From assembly GCA_000436915.1 (NCBI GenBank), contig HF994189.1:7083-18802 (forward strand): 11,720 nt of DNA. Reading direction: 5' to 3'. Below the pieces are notes generated by a model, which saw only the letters and a list, made by a program, of their open reading frames with translations, made no database searches and was not told where the DNA came from. Both the position numbers and the translations under genes were made by a program. Positions 1-6,674 of this stretch are shown piece by piece (the stretch's first letter is position 1; the number at the start of each line of letters is the position of its first letter). This DNA is from Prevotella sp. CAG:1092 (lineage in GTDB: Bacteria; Bacteroidota; Bacteroidia; Bacteroidales; Bacteroidaceae).

Positions 1-1119
1 CAGGACAAGCACTCTAACTATGATACCGACATCTTCCAGCCTATCATCAAGGAAATCGAGGCTATCTCTGGCAAGAATTATGGCTTTACTACTCCTACTG
101 GTGAAAATGGTGAGGGTAAGGATGAGCAGGAGAAGGTAGACATCGCTATGCGTGTTTGTGCTGACCACCTTCGTGCAGTAGCTTTCTCTATTGCTGACGG
201 TCAGTTGCCAAGCAATGCTAAGGCTGGTTACGTAATCCGTCGTATCTTGCGCCGTGCCGTTCGTTATGCTTATACATTCCTTGGTCAGAAGCAGGCATTC
301 ATGTACAAGCTCGTTAATGTATTGGTAGAGCAGATGGGTGCTGCCTTCCCAGAGCTTCCAGCTCAGCAGGAACTTATCACTCGCGTGATGAAAGAGGAAG
401 AGGATTCATTCCTCCGCACTTTGGAGAAGGGTATCAACCTCTTGAATGGCGACATGGACGAGCTCATGGCTCATGGTCAGACTCAGCTCGACGGTACATG
501 TGCATTCCGTCTCTTCGATACCTACGGTTTCCCTCTCGACCTTACCGAACTTATCTGCCGTGAGAATGGCTATACAGTTGACGAAAAGGGCTTCGACGAG
601 GAGATGAAGAAGCAGAAAGAGCGTGCTCGTAATGCTGCCGTGGTAGAGAATGGCGACTGGGAAGTATTGCAGGAAGGCGACCAGAACTTCGTTGGTTATG
701 ACTATACAGAATATGAGTGCCATATCCTTCGCTATCGCAAGGTTACTCAGAAGAAGAACACCTTCTATGAGTTGGTACTCGACAACACTCCTTTCTATGG
801 CGAAATGGGTGGACAGGTTGGCGACAAGGGTGTACTCGTTAGTGAGGATGAGACTATCGAGATTATCGACACCAAGCGCGAAAACAACCAGAGCATCCAT
901 ATCGTTAAGCAGTTGCCTAAGAATATCTCAGCCGACTTCATGGCTTGTGTAGATATCGACTCTCGTGAGGGTAGCGCAGCCAACCATACAGCAACCCACT
1001 TGCTCGACTATTGCTTGAAGCAGGTTTTGGGCGAGCACGTAGAGCAGAAGGGTTCCAGAACTTCGTGGGTTACGACTATACAGAATATGAGTGCCACATC
1101 CTGCGCTACCGCAAGGTGA
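1..1119 (+). CDS. alaS: alaS fragment 1: end of aminoacylation region through editing-domain HxxxH
   Basis: This frame is open from base 1, so the true start is upstream. It covers the end of the catalytic core, the tRNA-recognition helices (GYVIRRILRRAVR), the FDTYGFPLDLT segment, the beta-barrel (FYGEMGGQVGDKG) and the start of the editing domain. The first half of the editing-site metal ligands is present as HTATH, with the histidine codons at 985-987 and 997-999. Authentic AlaRS ends at about 1055 (VEQKGS). The last 21 residues, up to TGA at 1117-1119, are an out-of-frame reading of the first internal repeat and are not real protein. Identification as AlaRS is secure; the boundary is a break and not a natural terminus. 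Confidence 0.85.
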   Translation, partial: QDKHSNYDTDIFQPIIKEIEAISGKNYGFTTPTGENGEGKDEQEKVDIAMRVCADHLRAVAFSIADGQLPSNAKAGYVIRRILRRAVRYAYTFLGQKQAFMYKLVNVLVEQMGAAFPELPAQQELITRVMKEEEDSFLRTLEKGINLLNGDMDELMAHGQTQLDGTCAFRLFDTYGFPLDLTELICRENGYTVDEKGFDEEMKKQKERARNAAVVENGDWEVLQEGDQNFVGYDYTEYECHILRYRKVTQKKNTFYELVLDNTPFYGEMGGQVGDKGVLVSEDETIEIIDTKRENNQSIHIVKQLPKNISADFMACVDIDSREGSAANHTATHLLDYCLKQVLGEHVEQKGSRTSWVTTIQNMSATSCATAR

Positions 1120-1217
1120 CTCAGAAGAAGAACTCTTTCTATGAATTGGTACTCGACAACACTCCATTCTATGGTGAGATGGGTGGACAGGTTGGCGACA
1201 AGGGTGTACTCGTTAGC
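1055..1217 (+). repeat. 163-bp divergent copy of alaS 681-843
   Basis: 1055-1217 matches 681-843 end to end without gaps (constant offset 374). By eye there are 13 base differences in 12 codons. Eleven codons are synonymous and one changes Thr to Ser (KKNT to KKNS). The copy is in frame 3, while the first copy is in frame 1. This is the pattern of two natural alleles of one gene, not of a decaying duplicate. Confidence 0.9.
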
Positions 1218-1218
1218 G

Positions 1219-1470
1219 GTTACAGACGAGGAACTTCGCAAGGTAGAGCGCATGGTAAACGAGATGATTCGTGCCGACTATCCACTCGACGAGCATCGCG
1301 ATACTCCTATCGAGGAGGCTAAGGAGCTTGGCGCTATCGCCCTCTTTGGCGAAAAGTATGGCGACAAGGTTCGTGTTGTTCGCTTCGGTCCTTCAGCTGA
1401 GTTCTGTGGTGGTATCCACGCTAAGAGCACAGGTAAGATTGGTTTCTTCAAGATTATCTCTGAGAGTAGC
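1219..1470 (+). pseudogene. alaS: alaS fragment 2: editing domain, VTDEELRK to IISESS
   Basis: In frame 1 this stretch reads VTDEELRKVERMVNEM, then the editing core, with LFGEKYGDKVRVV and the CGGIH motif that supplies the Cys and His metal ligands, and ends at IISESS. It is the only place where the VTDEELRKVERMVNEM part occurs. It has no start of its own: it is entered directly from the 163-bp repeat and left directly into the 72-bp repeat. From 1266 on it is repeated at 1544-1748. Confidence 0.75.
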
Positions 1471-1471
1471 G

Positions 1472-1543
1472 CCATACAGCTACCCACTTGCTCGACTACT
1501 GCCTGAAGCAGGTTTTGGGCGAGCACGTAGAGCAGAAGGGTTC
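1472..1543 (+). repeat. 72-bp divergent copy of alaS 984-1055
   Basis: 1472-1543 matches 984-1055 without gaps (offset 488), with three base differences that are all synonymous in the alaS frame. It begins inside the HTATH motif, so the first metal-ligand histidine codon is only partly copied. It ends at the same alaS nucleotide (cagaagggttc) at which the first copy breaks off. Confidence 0.9.
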
Positions 1544-2000
1544 GATCCGTGCCGACTATCCATTGGATGAGCACCGCGATACTCCTATCGAGGAGGCTAA
1601 GGAACTTGGCGCTATCGCCCTCTTCGGCGAGAAGTATGGCGACAAGGTTCGTGTGGTTCGCTTCGGTCCATCTGCTGAGTTCTGTGGTGGTATTCACGCC
1701 AAGAGCACTGGTAAGATTGGTTTCTTCAAGATTATCTCTGAGAGTAGCGTAGCTGCCGGCATCCGCCGTATCGAGGCTCTTACAGGTAAGGCAAGCGAAG
1801 AGGCTATCTACGGCTTGCAGGATACCATCGTAGCCTTGAAGGGCTTGTTCAACAATGCTAAGGATCTTGAAGGCGTTATCAGAAAGTATATCGACGAGCA
1901 CGATGCTTTGAAGAAGGATGTTGAGAAGTTCCAGGCTCAGGCTGTTGCAAGGATCTCGAAGGTGTCATCAGAAAGTACATCGACGAGCACGATGCCTTGA
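1488..2000 (+). CDS. alaS: alaS fragment 3: editing domain through coiled coil
   Basis: Frame 3 is open from 1488 to a stop at 1998-2000. It reads LLDYCLKQVLGEHVEQKGS joined directly to IRADYPLDEHR, skipping the segment that should lie between them. It continues through a second copy of the CGGIH editing core, then unique sequence 1749-1858 (VAAGIRRIEALTGKASEEA onward) and a coiled-coil-like part (KDLEGVIRKYIDEHDALKK). Authentic sequence in this frame ends at 1947. The last 17 residues are an out-of-frame reading of the 89-bp tandem repeat. Gene callers may report this as a separate short protein; it is a piece of alaS. Confidence 0.7.
   Translation: MLDYCLKQVLGEHVEQKGSIRADYPLDEHRDTPIEEAKELGAIALFGEKYGDKVRVVRFGPSAEFCGGIHAKSTGKIGFFKIISESSVAAGIRRIEALTGKASEEAIYGLQDTIVALKGLFNNAKDLEGVIRKYIDEHDALKKDVEKFQAQAVARISKVSSESTSTSTMP
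1544..1748 (+). repeat. 205-bp divergent copy of alaS 1266-1470
   Basis: 1544-1748 matches 1266-1470 without gaps (offset 278), with 14 base differences in 13 codons, all synonymous by eye. Both copies encode IRADYPLDEHRDTPIEEAK and the editing core with CGGIH. The second copy continues normally into VAAGIRRIEALTG; the first is interrupted at IISESS. Confidence 0.9.
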
Positions 2001-2036
2001 AGAAGGATGTTGAGAAGTTCCAGGCTCAGGCTGTTG
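1859..2036 (+). repeat. 89-bp direct tandem repeat in alaS (2 copies)
   Basis: 1859-1947 and 1948-2036 are directly adjacent copies with six base differences, all synonymous (KDLEGVIRKYIDEHDALKK and following residues). The 89-base unit is not a multiple of three, so the duplication shifts the frame. The second copy continues correctly into VERTKEKL. In AlaRS this segment normally occurs once. Confidence 0.9.
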
Positions 2037-2401
2037 AGCGCACTAAGGAGAAGCTCGTAGCAAATGCTAAGGTTGTTAATGGCGTAAATGTTGTTACTGC
2101 CGTATTGCCTATGGAGCCAGCAGCAGCTAAGGACTTGGTATTCAAGATTCGCGAGGCTTTGCCTGAGAATCTCGTTTGCGTAGTAGGTTCTATCAGCAAC
2201 GATAAACCTATGCTTAGCGTAATGTTTAGCGACGATATGGTTAAGGACCACAACCTTAATGCTGGTAAGATGATTCGCGAAGCTGCTAAGTTGATCCAAG
2301 GTGGTGGTGGCGGTCAGCCTCACTATGCACAGGCTGGTGGTAAGAACAAGGATGGCTTGAGCGCAGCTGTCGACAAGGTTGTTGAGTTGGCTCAGCTGTA
2401 A
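1949..2401 (+). CDS. alaS: alaS fragment 4: C-terminal region with C-Ala domain
   Basis: In frame 2 the sequence continues from the second tandem copy (KDLEGVIRKYIDEHDALKK) into VERTKEKLVANAKVVNGVN and the C-Ala domain, which helps bind the tRNA elbow and promotes dimerisation in this family. It ends with the glycine-rich GGGGGQPHYAQAGGKNKDG signature and TAA at 2399-2401. The first ATG in this frame is at 1997, inside the duplicated block, so that start is incidental. The 3' end of alaS itself looks normal and is followed by a clear terminator. Confidence 0.75.
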   Translation, partial: KDLEGVIRKYIDEHDALKKDVEKFQAQAVERTKEKLVANAKVVNGVNVVTAVLPMEPAAAKDLVFKIREALPENLVCVVGSISNDKPMLSVMFSDDMVKDHNLNAGKMIREAAKLIQGGGGGQPHYAQAGGKNKDGLSAAVDKVVELAQL

Positions 2402-2433
2402 AAAGCTATCGAAAGATTCCGAAAGATTATATG

Positions 2434-2456
2434 ATAGAGTTTTCTAAACTCTTATC
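2434..2456 (+). other. small hairpin after alaS stop
   Basis: GAGTTT (2437-2442) pairs with AAACTC (2446-2451) around a 3-base loop, and A2436 pairs with T2452. Further outward pairing of gat with atc is possible across mismatches. There is no following T run, so it is not a good terminator alone. It may protect the mRNA 3' end or be incidental. Confidence 0.3.
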
Positions 2457-2469
2457 TATGATAAGGTAT

Positions 2470-2514
2470 AAAGGGTTGCAATCCTCGAAAAGATGGATTG
2501 CAACCCTTTTTCTT
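2470..2514 (+). terminator. rho-independent terminator of alaS
   Basis: A perfect 15-bp stem (2470-2484 with 2495-2509, core aagggttgcaatcc) closes a 10-base loop and runs into a T-rich tract (ttttt at 2507-2511, then c and ttt). It lies about 70 bases after the alaS stop and before the promoter of the next gene. It should end the alaS transcript. Confidence 0.9.
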
Positions 2515-2565
2515 TATCCTACATTATGATAATTATCTAATTTATACGTTTTATTACTCTATTAG

Positions 2566-2596
2566 TTGTATTTCTACACTTTTATAACTATCTTTG
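2566..2596 (+). promoter_or_regulatory. Bacteroidetes-type promoter for the GH43 gene
   Basis: TTG (2566-2568) and TATCTTTG (2589-2596) match the Bacteroidetes -33 and -7 (TAnnTTTG) elements with a 20-base spacer. A transcript starting around 2600-2603 would have a leader of about 55 bases before ATG 2656. This supports the ATG at 2656 and argues against the in-frame TTG at 2566, which lies inside the promoter. Confidence 0.65.
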
Positions 2597-2655
2597 TAGC
2601 AACTAATAAAGACATATTATCTACTCTAAGAATAAACCAAATAACTAACGTATTA

Positions 2656-4728
2656 ATGAATTTAAAACATCTTATTATCGCAACCCTATTGGGCATAGGC
2701 AATAGCGCTATGGCTCAACAGTCGTGGACAGCCGATAATGGCAACGGAACCTTCACGAATCCTTTGTTCTATGATGAGTTCTCAGATCCCGACATCTTGC
2801 GTGTTGGCGACGACTACTATCTTGCTGGTACCACCATGCACACGGTACCAGGAGTAAACATCTTGCATTCCAAAGACCTTGTTAATTGGGAGCAGATTAG
2901 CTATTGCTTCGACCGCTTCGACTTCAACGACCCTGCCTTCTCGCTTGTTGGCGGCAAAGAGGTTTATGGTCAAGGCATATGGGCTCCTTGCATCCGATAT
3001 AATAAAGGTAAATTCTATGTATTTACTAATGTCAACGGCAAGGGACTTCAGGCTTATATTGCCGACGATATTCGTGGTCCATGGAAGCATGTAATGGTAA
3101 AGGGCAACATCTACGACCTCTCTATACTCTTCGACGACGACAAGATATACGCCATCCATGGATATGGTAGCGTGAGATGTTGCGAACTAAAGCCCGACCT
3201 TAGCGAACCAGTACCAGGTACCGACCGCGAGATTATTCCTGAGGGAACAGGCGTAGGCGAAGGACATCACATGTATAAGATTAATGGCATGTACTATCTT
3301 ATCTCTACCGACTATAAGCCAAATGGTCGCACACTCTGCTCTCGTTCTAAGAGCATCTGGGGACCATACGAGACCATCACCATTACTGCCGACGAAACCT
3401 ACGGCTATCATCCTGGTCCTATGACGGAGGTTAAAGGTCGCATCGTTGACAACGGCACTCCTATCAAGATAAATATGCCTAACCATAACGCTACTGCTTG
3501 CACCAACGCCCATCAAGGCGGTATCGTTTCCACTCCCGACGGTCAATGGTGGGCATTGCTAATGCAGGACTTCCATTCTATAGGCCGTACTGTCGACCTA
3601 ATGCCAATAACATGGAAAGACGGATGGCCATTCATCGGACTTGAAGGCAACCTCGGTCGTGCTCCTCGCACTTGGGAAAAACCATCTACAGGTGCGAAGG
3701 TTGAACCTCGCGCTCCTTACCAACGTAATGACGACTTCAACGGCAAAATCCTACAACGCATATGGCAATGGAACCATAATCCTGACGACAAGCTATGGAG
3801 TTTGAAGGGTGGCAAACTCCGTATTGAGTCGATGCCAGCATCACAACTTCTTTGGGCTCGCAACACCCTTACCCAACGAGCTATCGGACCAGTTTCGCAA
3901 GCCATCGTAGAGCTTGATATCAACAACCTAAAGGATGGCGACGTGGCAGGTCTTGGCAATATCAATATGCCTTGCTCATGGCTTGGCGTGGTGAAGAATG
4001 GTAAGAACATCAAGTTGCAATGGTTCCAGCAAGTGGATAATGATACCATCACCTTCGATATCAATCCTAAAAAGGGTAAGCTATGGCTGATGCTTGATGG
4101 CGACTACGACAACGACTGCGCACAATACAAATATTCGCTCAACGGTAGCGACTTCATTTCTGCAGGCAACAAGATGACTTTGAGCTATCAGCTCATCACC
4201 TTCCAAGGTTCGCGCCCATGTCTCTTCGCTTTCAACAGCAAAGGCAAACGTGGCGGCTATGCCCTATTCGACAACTTCAAGGTTATAGAACCTAAAGCCG
4301 ACCGTTCGCAAAACATTCCTTGGGACAAGACTATCCGCATCATCAACCTTGCAACCAATCTTCCTGCCGAAGCCACTCGCCATGGTGTGCTCTATGACAC
4401 CAGCCGTGGCAACAACCGTCCTTCTACCCACTTCCGTCTTATCGACAAGGGTAATGGCAAGCTCATAGTTCAATGTGCCGACGGCAGATATATCATGGCT
4501 TCAGGCATCGGCATGCCAGGCGATGTTAGAATGACCAACGACGAGGCTCAGGCAGAAGTATTCATGTATCAAGACTATCTCGACCATGAGTTTATGCTTA
4601 TGTCGTACAATCGCCATACATACCTCTGCAAGAGTCCTACCACAGGTAGTCCATATTCTGTAGATTGCAAAGGTCCAGACCCTGCTCGCAAGAATGGCTC
4701 TGTATTCAAATGGGAGGTGGTAGAATAG
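2656..4728 (+). CDS. secreted glycoside hydrolase family 43 enzyme (xylosidase/arabinofuranosidase type), 690 aa
   Basis: GH43 enzymes are inverting five-bladed beta-propeller glycosidases that mostly release xylose or arabinose from plant polysaccharides. Residues 1-20 look like a Sec signal peptide (MNLKHLIIATLL, cleavage after AMA). No lipobox Cys follows, so a periplasmic soluble or exported enzyme is expected. The propeller spans about 33-345 with all three catalytic carboxylates visible: Asp44 (SDPDILRVGDDYYL, base), Asp154 (YDLSILFDDD, pKa modulator) and Glu202 (GEGHHMYKINGMYYL, acid). Residues about 357-545 resemble the C-terminal beta-sandwich of GH43 beta-xylosidases (DDFNGK start, DNFKV end). 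A further 145 residues (546-690) form an extra domain with a GRYIMAS and HTYLCKS pattern suggestive of a beta-trefoil. It is a single-gene unit between terminators, with no SusC/SusD nearby. Family is secure; exact substrate is unknown. Confidence 0.88.
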   Translation: MNLKHLIIATLLGIGNSAMAQQSWTADNGNGTFTNPLFYDEFSDPDILRVGDDYYLAGTTMHTVPGVNILHSKDLVNWEQISYCFDRFDFNDPAFSLVGGKEVYGQGIWAPCIRYNKGKFYVFTNVNGKGLQAYIADDIRGPWKHVMVKGNIYDLSILFDDDKIYAIHGYGSVRCCELKPDLSEPVPGTDREIIPEGTGVGEGHHMYKINGMYYLISTDYKPNGRTLCSRSKSIWGPYETITITADETYGYHPGPMTEVKGRIVDNGTPIKINMPNHNATACTNAHQGGIVSTPDGQWWALLMQDFHSIGRTVDLMPITWKDGWPFIGLEGNLGRAPRTWEKPSTGAKVEPRAPYQRNDDFNGKILQRIWQWNHNPDDKLWSLKGGKLRIESMPASQLLWARNTLTQRAIGPVSQAIVELDINNLKDGDVAGLGNINMPCSWLGVVKNGKNIKLQWFQQVDNDTITFDINPKKGKLWLMLDGDYDNDCAQYKYSLNGSDFISAGNKMTLSYQLITFQGSRPCLFAFNSKGKRGGYALFDNFKVIEPKADRSQNIPWDKTIRIINLATNLPAEATRHGVLYDTSRGNNRPSTHFRLIDKGNGKLIVQCADGRYIMASGIGMPGDVRMTNDEAQAEVFMYQDYLDHEFMLMSYNRHTYLCKSPTTGSPYSVDCKGPDPARKNGSVFKWEVVE

Positions 4729-4762
4729 CCTCATCAACTATTCCAACCATAAACAAAAACTA

Positions 4763-4813
4763 AAAGAGCGATAAGCCTTCACTCATTCTGAAGGTTTATC
4801 GCTCTTTCTTTTT
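4763..4813. terminator. bidirectional terminator between convergent genes
   Basis: An 18-bp stem (4763-4780 with 4790-4807, one G.T pair) closes a 9-base loop. On the plus strand it leads into a T-rich tract (ctttctttttat). On the minus strand the complement of the A-rich run at 4752-4765 gives the T tract. It lies between the GH43 stop (4728) and the MutS-like stop (4829) and can serve both transcripts. Confidence 0.88.
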
Positions 4814-4828
4814 ATCAATATCTCTATT

Positions 4829-6640
4829 TTATTTCAATATCTCTTTAAGCAAGAAAGTGGCATTTTGGTTACGAGCCACACCTGGCGTTATCTTATAAGA
4901 ATAGGTAACGCTGGTGCCAAGTTCTATCTCGAAGCAATAGTTGTGGAAACGTTGCGGATATTGTTCTGCCATTTTAGACAGTTCAAGGTCGTGGGTGGCT
5001 ATGATACCCGTTACAGGCATCTTCGACATAGCCTCAAGAAACATTCGTGAACCATTTAGCTTGTCGGCAGAATTTGTTCCCTTCAATATCTCGTCGAGGA
5101 TTATTAGCGTGCGACTATTCTCTCGGCAAGTATCTATTAGCTGCTTTAGTCTGAGCAGTTCGGCATTAAAATAAGAAATGCCATGGGCAAGGTCGTCGGA
5201 AGTACGCATGCTGCTAAATAGCGAGAACAAGCTCACTCTATAGTTGGATGCAAAAACAGGCATACCACATAGCGCAAGGATATAGTTGATACCTACGGAG
5301 CGAAGGAATGTGCTCTTGCCCGCCATGTTGGCACCAGTAACGATATAGTAGTTGCCATCTTGGATATTGAAATCGTTAGCCACAGCCTTGTCGCCAAGGA
5401 AAGGATGATACAAGTCTTTGGCATCATACACCACCTTGTCTTCATCCACGATTGTGGCATCTATGCCTCGTGGCTCGTTGTAGCGGAATGTAGCCATCGA
5501 CACACGAGTATCGAAAATGCTAACAGCATCTATCCAAGCCGAAGCCTCATCCTGATATTTCTGTTTCCATTTAGCAAACCTGCGAACAAGCCAAAGGTCG
5601 TTTAATACCAAGGCATCAGCAAGCACCATATATAGTGCATGTCCACGACGATCTATAGCATCGATGATAGCAGTCAACTCCTTCAGAGCCTGCAAGGCAT
5701 TAGCATCTGACGATGACAATATCTCTGCAACATCTTTATTTAGCTTTGCCGAATACTCATGCGAAGCTATCAGTCGCATTATCTTTGCGTAGCCTTTAGT
5801 CTGTCGTTCTATTTCTCCTACCACCTTATTGGCTTCGCTAATATGCTTTCCGCAAAGCGTAAGGCACACTATCGTCTGCATCAATCCCCAAAGCAACGGA
5901 ACATTTGATGGTAATGAGCCAAAAGCCGACCAACAAGTTAGCGCAGCCATAATGCCTACCGACGCCATGGCCAACCATTTAGCCGAGCCAGAAGTTGCGA
6001 ACTTTGGCAACTGCAAAGTCTTAACATCATCTAAGGCATCATACACCTTATTGGTTTCCAACACCTCGCCATCAGTAAGCGCCATAAACTCCATACGCAA
6101 ATCGCTAAGTTCTGCCATCTCGTTTATAGCCTCGCGTTCGTTGGCAATATCAGAAATCGTTGTCTTATTGCTCAGACTGCAACATTCAGCAAGCCTATCG
6201 CTACCGCCACGAGTGATACTACGATTTATGCGATGAAATAGCGACTGCGGTCCGAAGATATCAAGGTCGAAAGAGAATTCATGATGAGGATTTAGATATC
6301 GCTCACCATCATAAAAAGCCGAGAAGTTGCCATCCAAATAAGCCATTTCACCCATGTAGGTATGTTGCAACGCCTTTAGGTGGTCTGCCCTTTCGCTATT
6401 CTTTCCATCGGCATATCTCGACAATAGATATGCCAATACAGAAATGGCAGCAACTATGCCACACACCATTCCCTCATGCCAAAGTGTATAGGCAACCACG
6501 CTCATGATAACAATCACAAACGTAGTCAACTGGGCAAAGAGCAGCAGTCGCCCGCGGCTCTTTGTCTTGTTTATCTCTTGGCTTATCTCCGAAGCCTTAG
6601 CCTCGTAGCCTTTTAGTATCTCGCTTTTTGTTCTTATCAT
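4829..6640 (-). CDS. membrane-anchored MutS-family ATPase, 603 aa
   Basis: The C-terminal third is a MutS-type ABC ATPase: Walker A TGANMAGKST (435-444), Walker B LIILDE (512-517), a switch histidine in ATHD (His550), and the ISYFNAELLRLK segment before Walker B. Before it lies a helical region like MutS core domain III. Hydrophobic segments at about 32-54, 57-75, 222-240 and 248-264 predict two membrane hairpins. The mismatch-recognition domain I, connector domain and Smr nuclease are all absent, and the length (603) is well below MutS (about 850). Mismatch repair is therefore unlikely. Such TM-bearing MutS-like proteins occur in Bacteroidetes, but I know of no established function. ATG at 6640 follows 34 bases after the upstream gene stop, suggesting co-transcription. 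Family assignment is secure; role is open. Confidence 0.85.
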   Translation of the reverse strand: MIRTKSEILKGYEAKASEISQEINKTKSRGRLLLFAQLTTFVIVIMSVVAYTLWHEGMVCGIVAAISVLAYLLSRYADGKNSERADHLKALQHTYMGEMAYLDGNFSAFYDGERYLNPHHEFSFDLDIFGPQSLFHRINRSITRGGSDRLAECCSLSNKTTISDIANEREAINEMAELSDLRMEFMALTDGEVLETNKVYDALDDVKTLQLPKFATSGSAKWLAMASVGIMAALTCWSAFGSLPSNVPLLWGLMQTIVCLTLCGKHISEANKVVGEIERQTKGYAKIMRLIASHEYSAKLNKDVAEILSSSDANALQALKELTAIIDAIDRRGHALYMVLADALVLNDLWLVRRFAKWKQKYQDEASAWIDAVSIFDTRVSMATFRYNEPRGIDATIVDEDKVVYDAKDLYHPFLGDKAVANDFNIQDGNYYIVTGANMAGKSTFLRSVGINYILALCGMPVFASNYRVSLFSLFSSMRTSDDLAHGISYFNAELLRLKQLIDTCRENSRTLIILDEILKGTNSADKLNGSRMFLEAMSKMPVTGIIATHDLELSKMAEQYPQRFHNYCFEIELGTSVTYSYKITPGVARNQNATFLLKEILK

Positions 6641-6674
6641 TAAGTATCAAGATGTGGTTATTAGCCATCCTTGC

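Larger units (their letters stand above)
1..2401 (+). pseudogene. alaS: alanyl-tRNA synthetase locus, 5'-truncated and internally scrambled
   Basis: AlaRS charges tRNA-Ala with alanine in the cytoplasm and is essential. The locus starts inside the catalytic/tRNA-recognition region (the start codon lies left of the window) and ends with the normal C-Ala tail, GGGGGQPHYAQAGG, before TAA at 2399-2401. Reading from 1, the frame changes near 1055, 1218, 1471 and 1947, and the first frame stops at TGA 1117-1119. At each break the sequence jumps back to, or past, a part of alaS already seen. Joining 1-1055, 1219-1470, 1749-1947 and 2037-2401 restores one consistent AlaRS order and frame, except for about 16 residues normally found between EQKGS and VTDEEL, which no copy contains. 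As written it cannot encode a working enzyme. An assembly error is more likely than a true pseudogene, because paired copies differ almost only at synonymous sites. Confidence 0.85.

Noticed and set aside
406..900. Long minus-strand open frame opposite alaS
   Set aside because: It is an antisense shadow of strongly biased alaS codons; its amino-acid content matches no family.
1011..1322. Open frame across the first alaS repeat, read as a separate small gene
   Set aside because: It is the repeat copy of the alaS beta-barrel in a shifted frame followed by nonsense; it has no independent start or function.
1..2401. Programmed frameshifting or a diversity-generating cassette in alaS
   Set aside because: Differences between copies are almost all synonymous and lie in a housekeeping enzyme, which is the opposite of diversification. 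The shifts come from whole-segment repeats, not slippery sites.
2566..2655. 30-residue N-terminal extension of the GH43 protein
   Set aside because: It begins with TTG inside a good promoter and would place the clear signal peptide in the interior.
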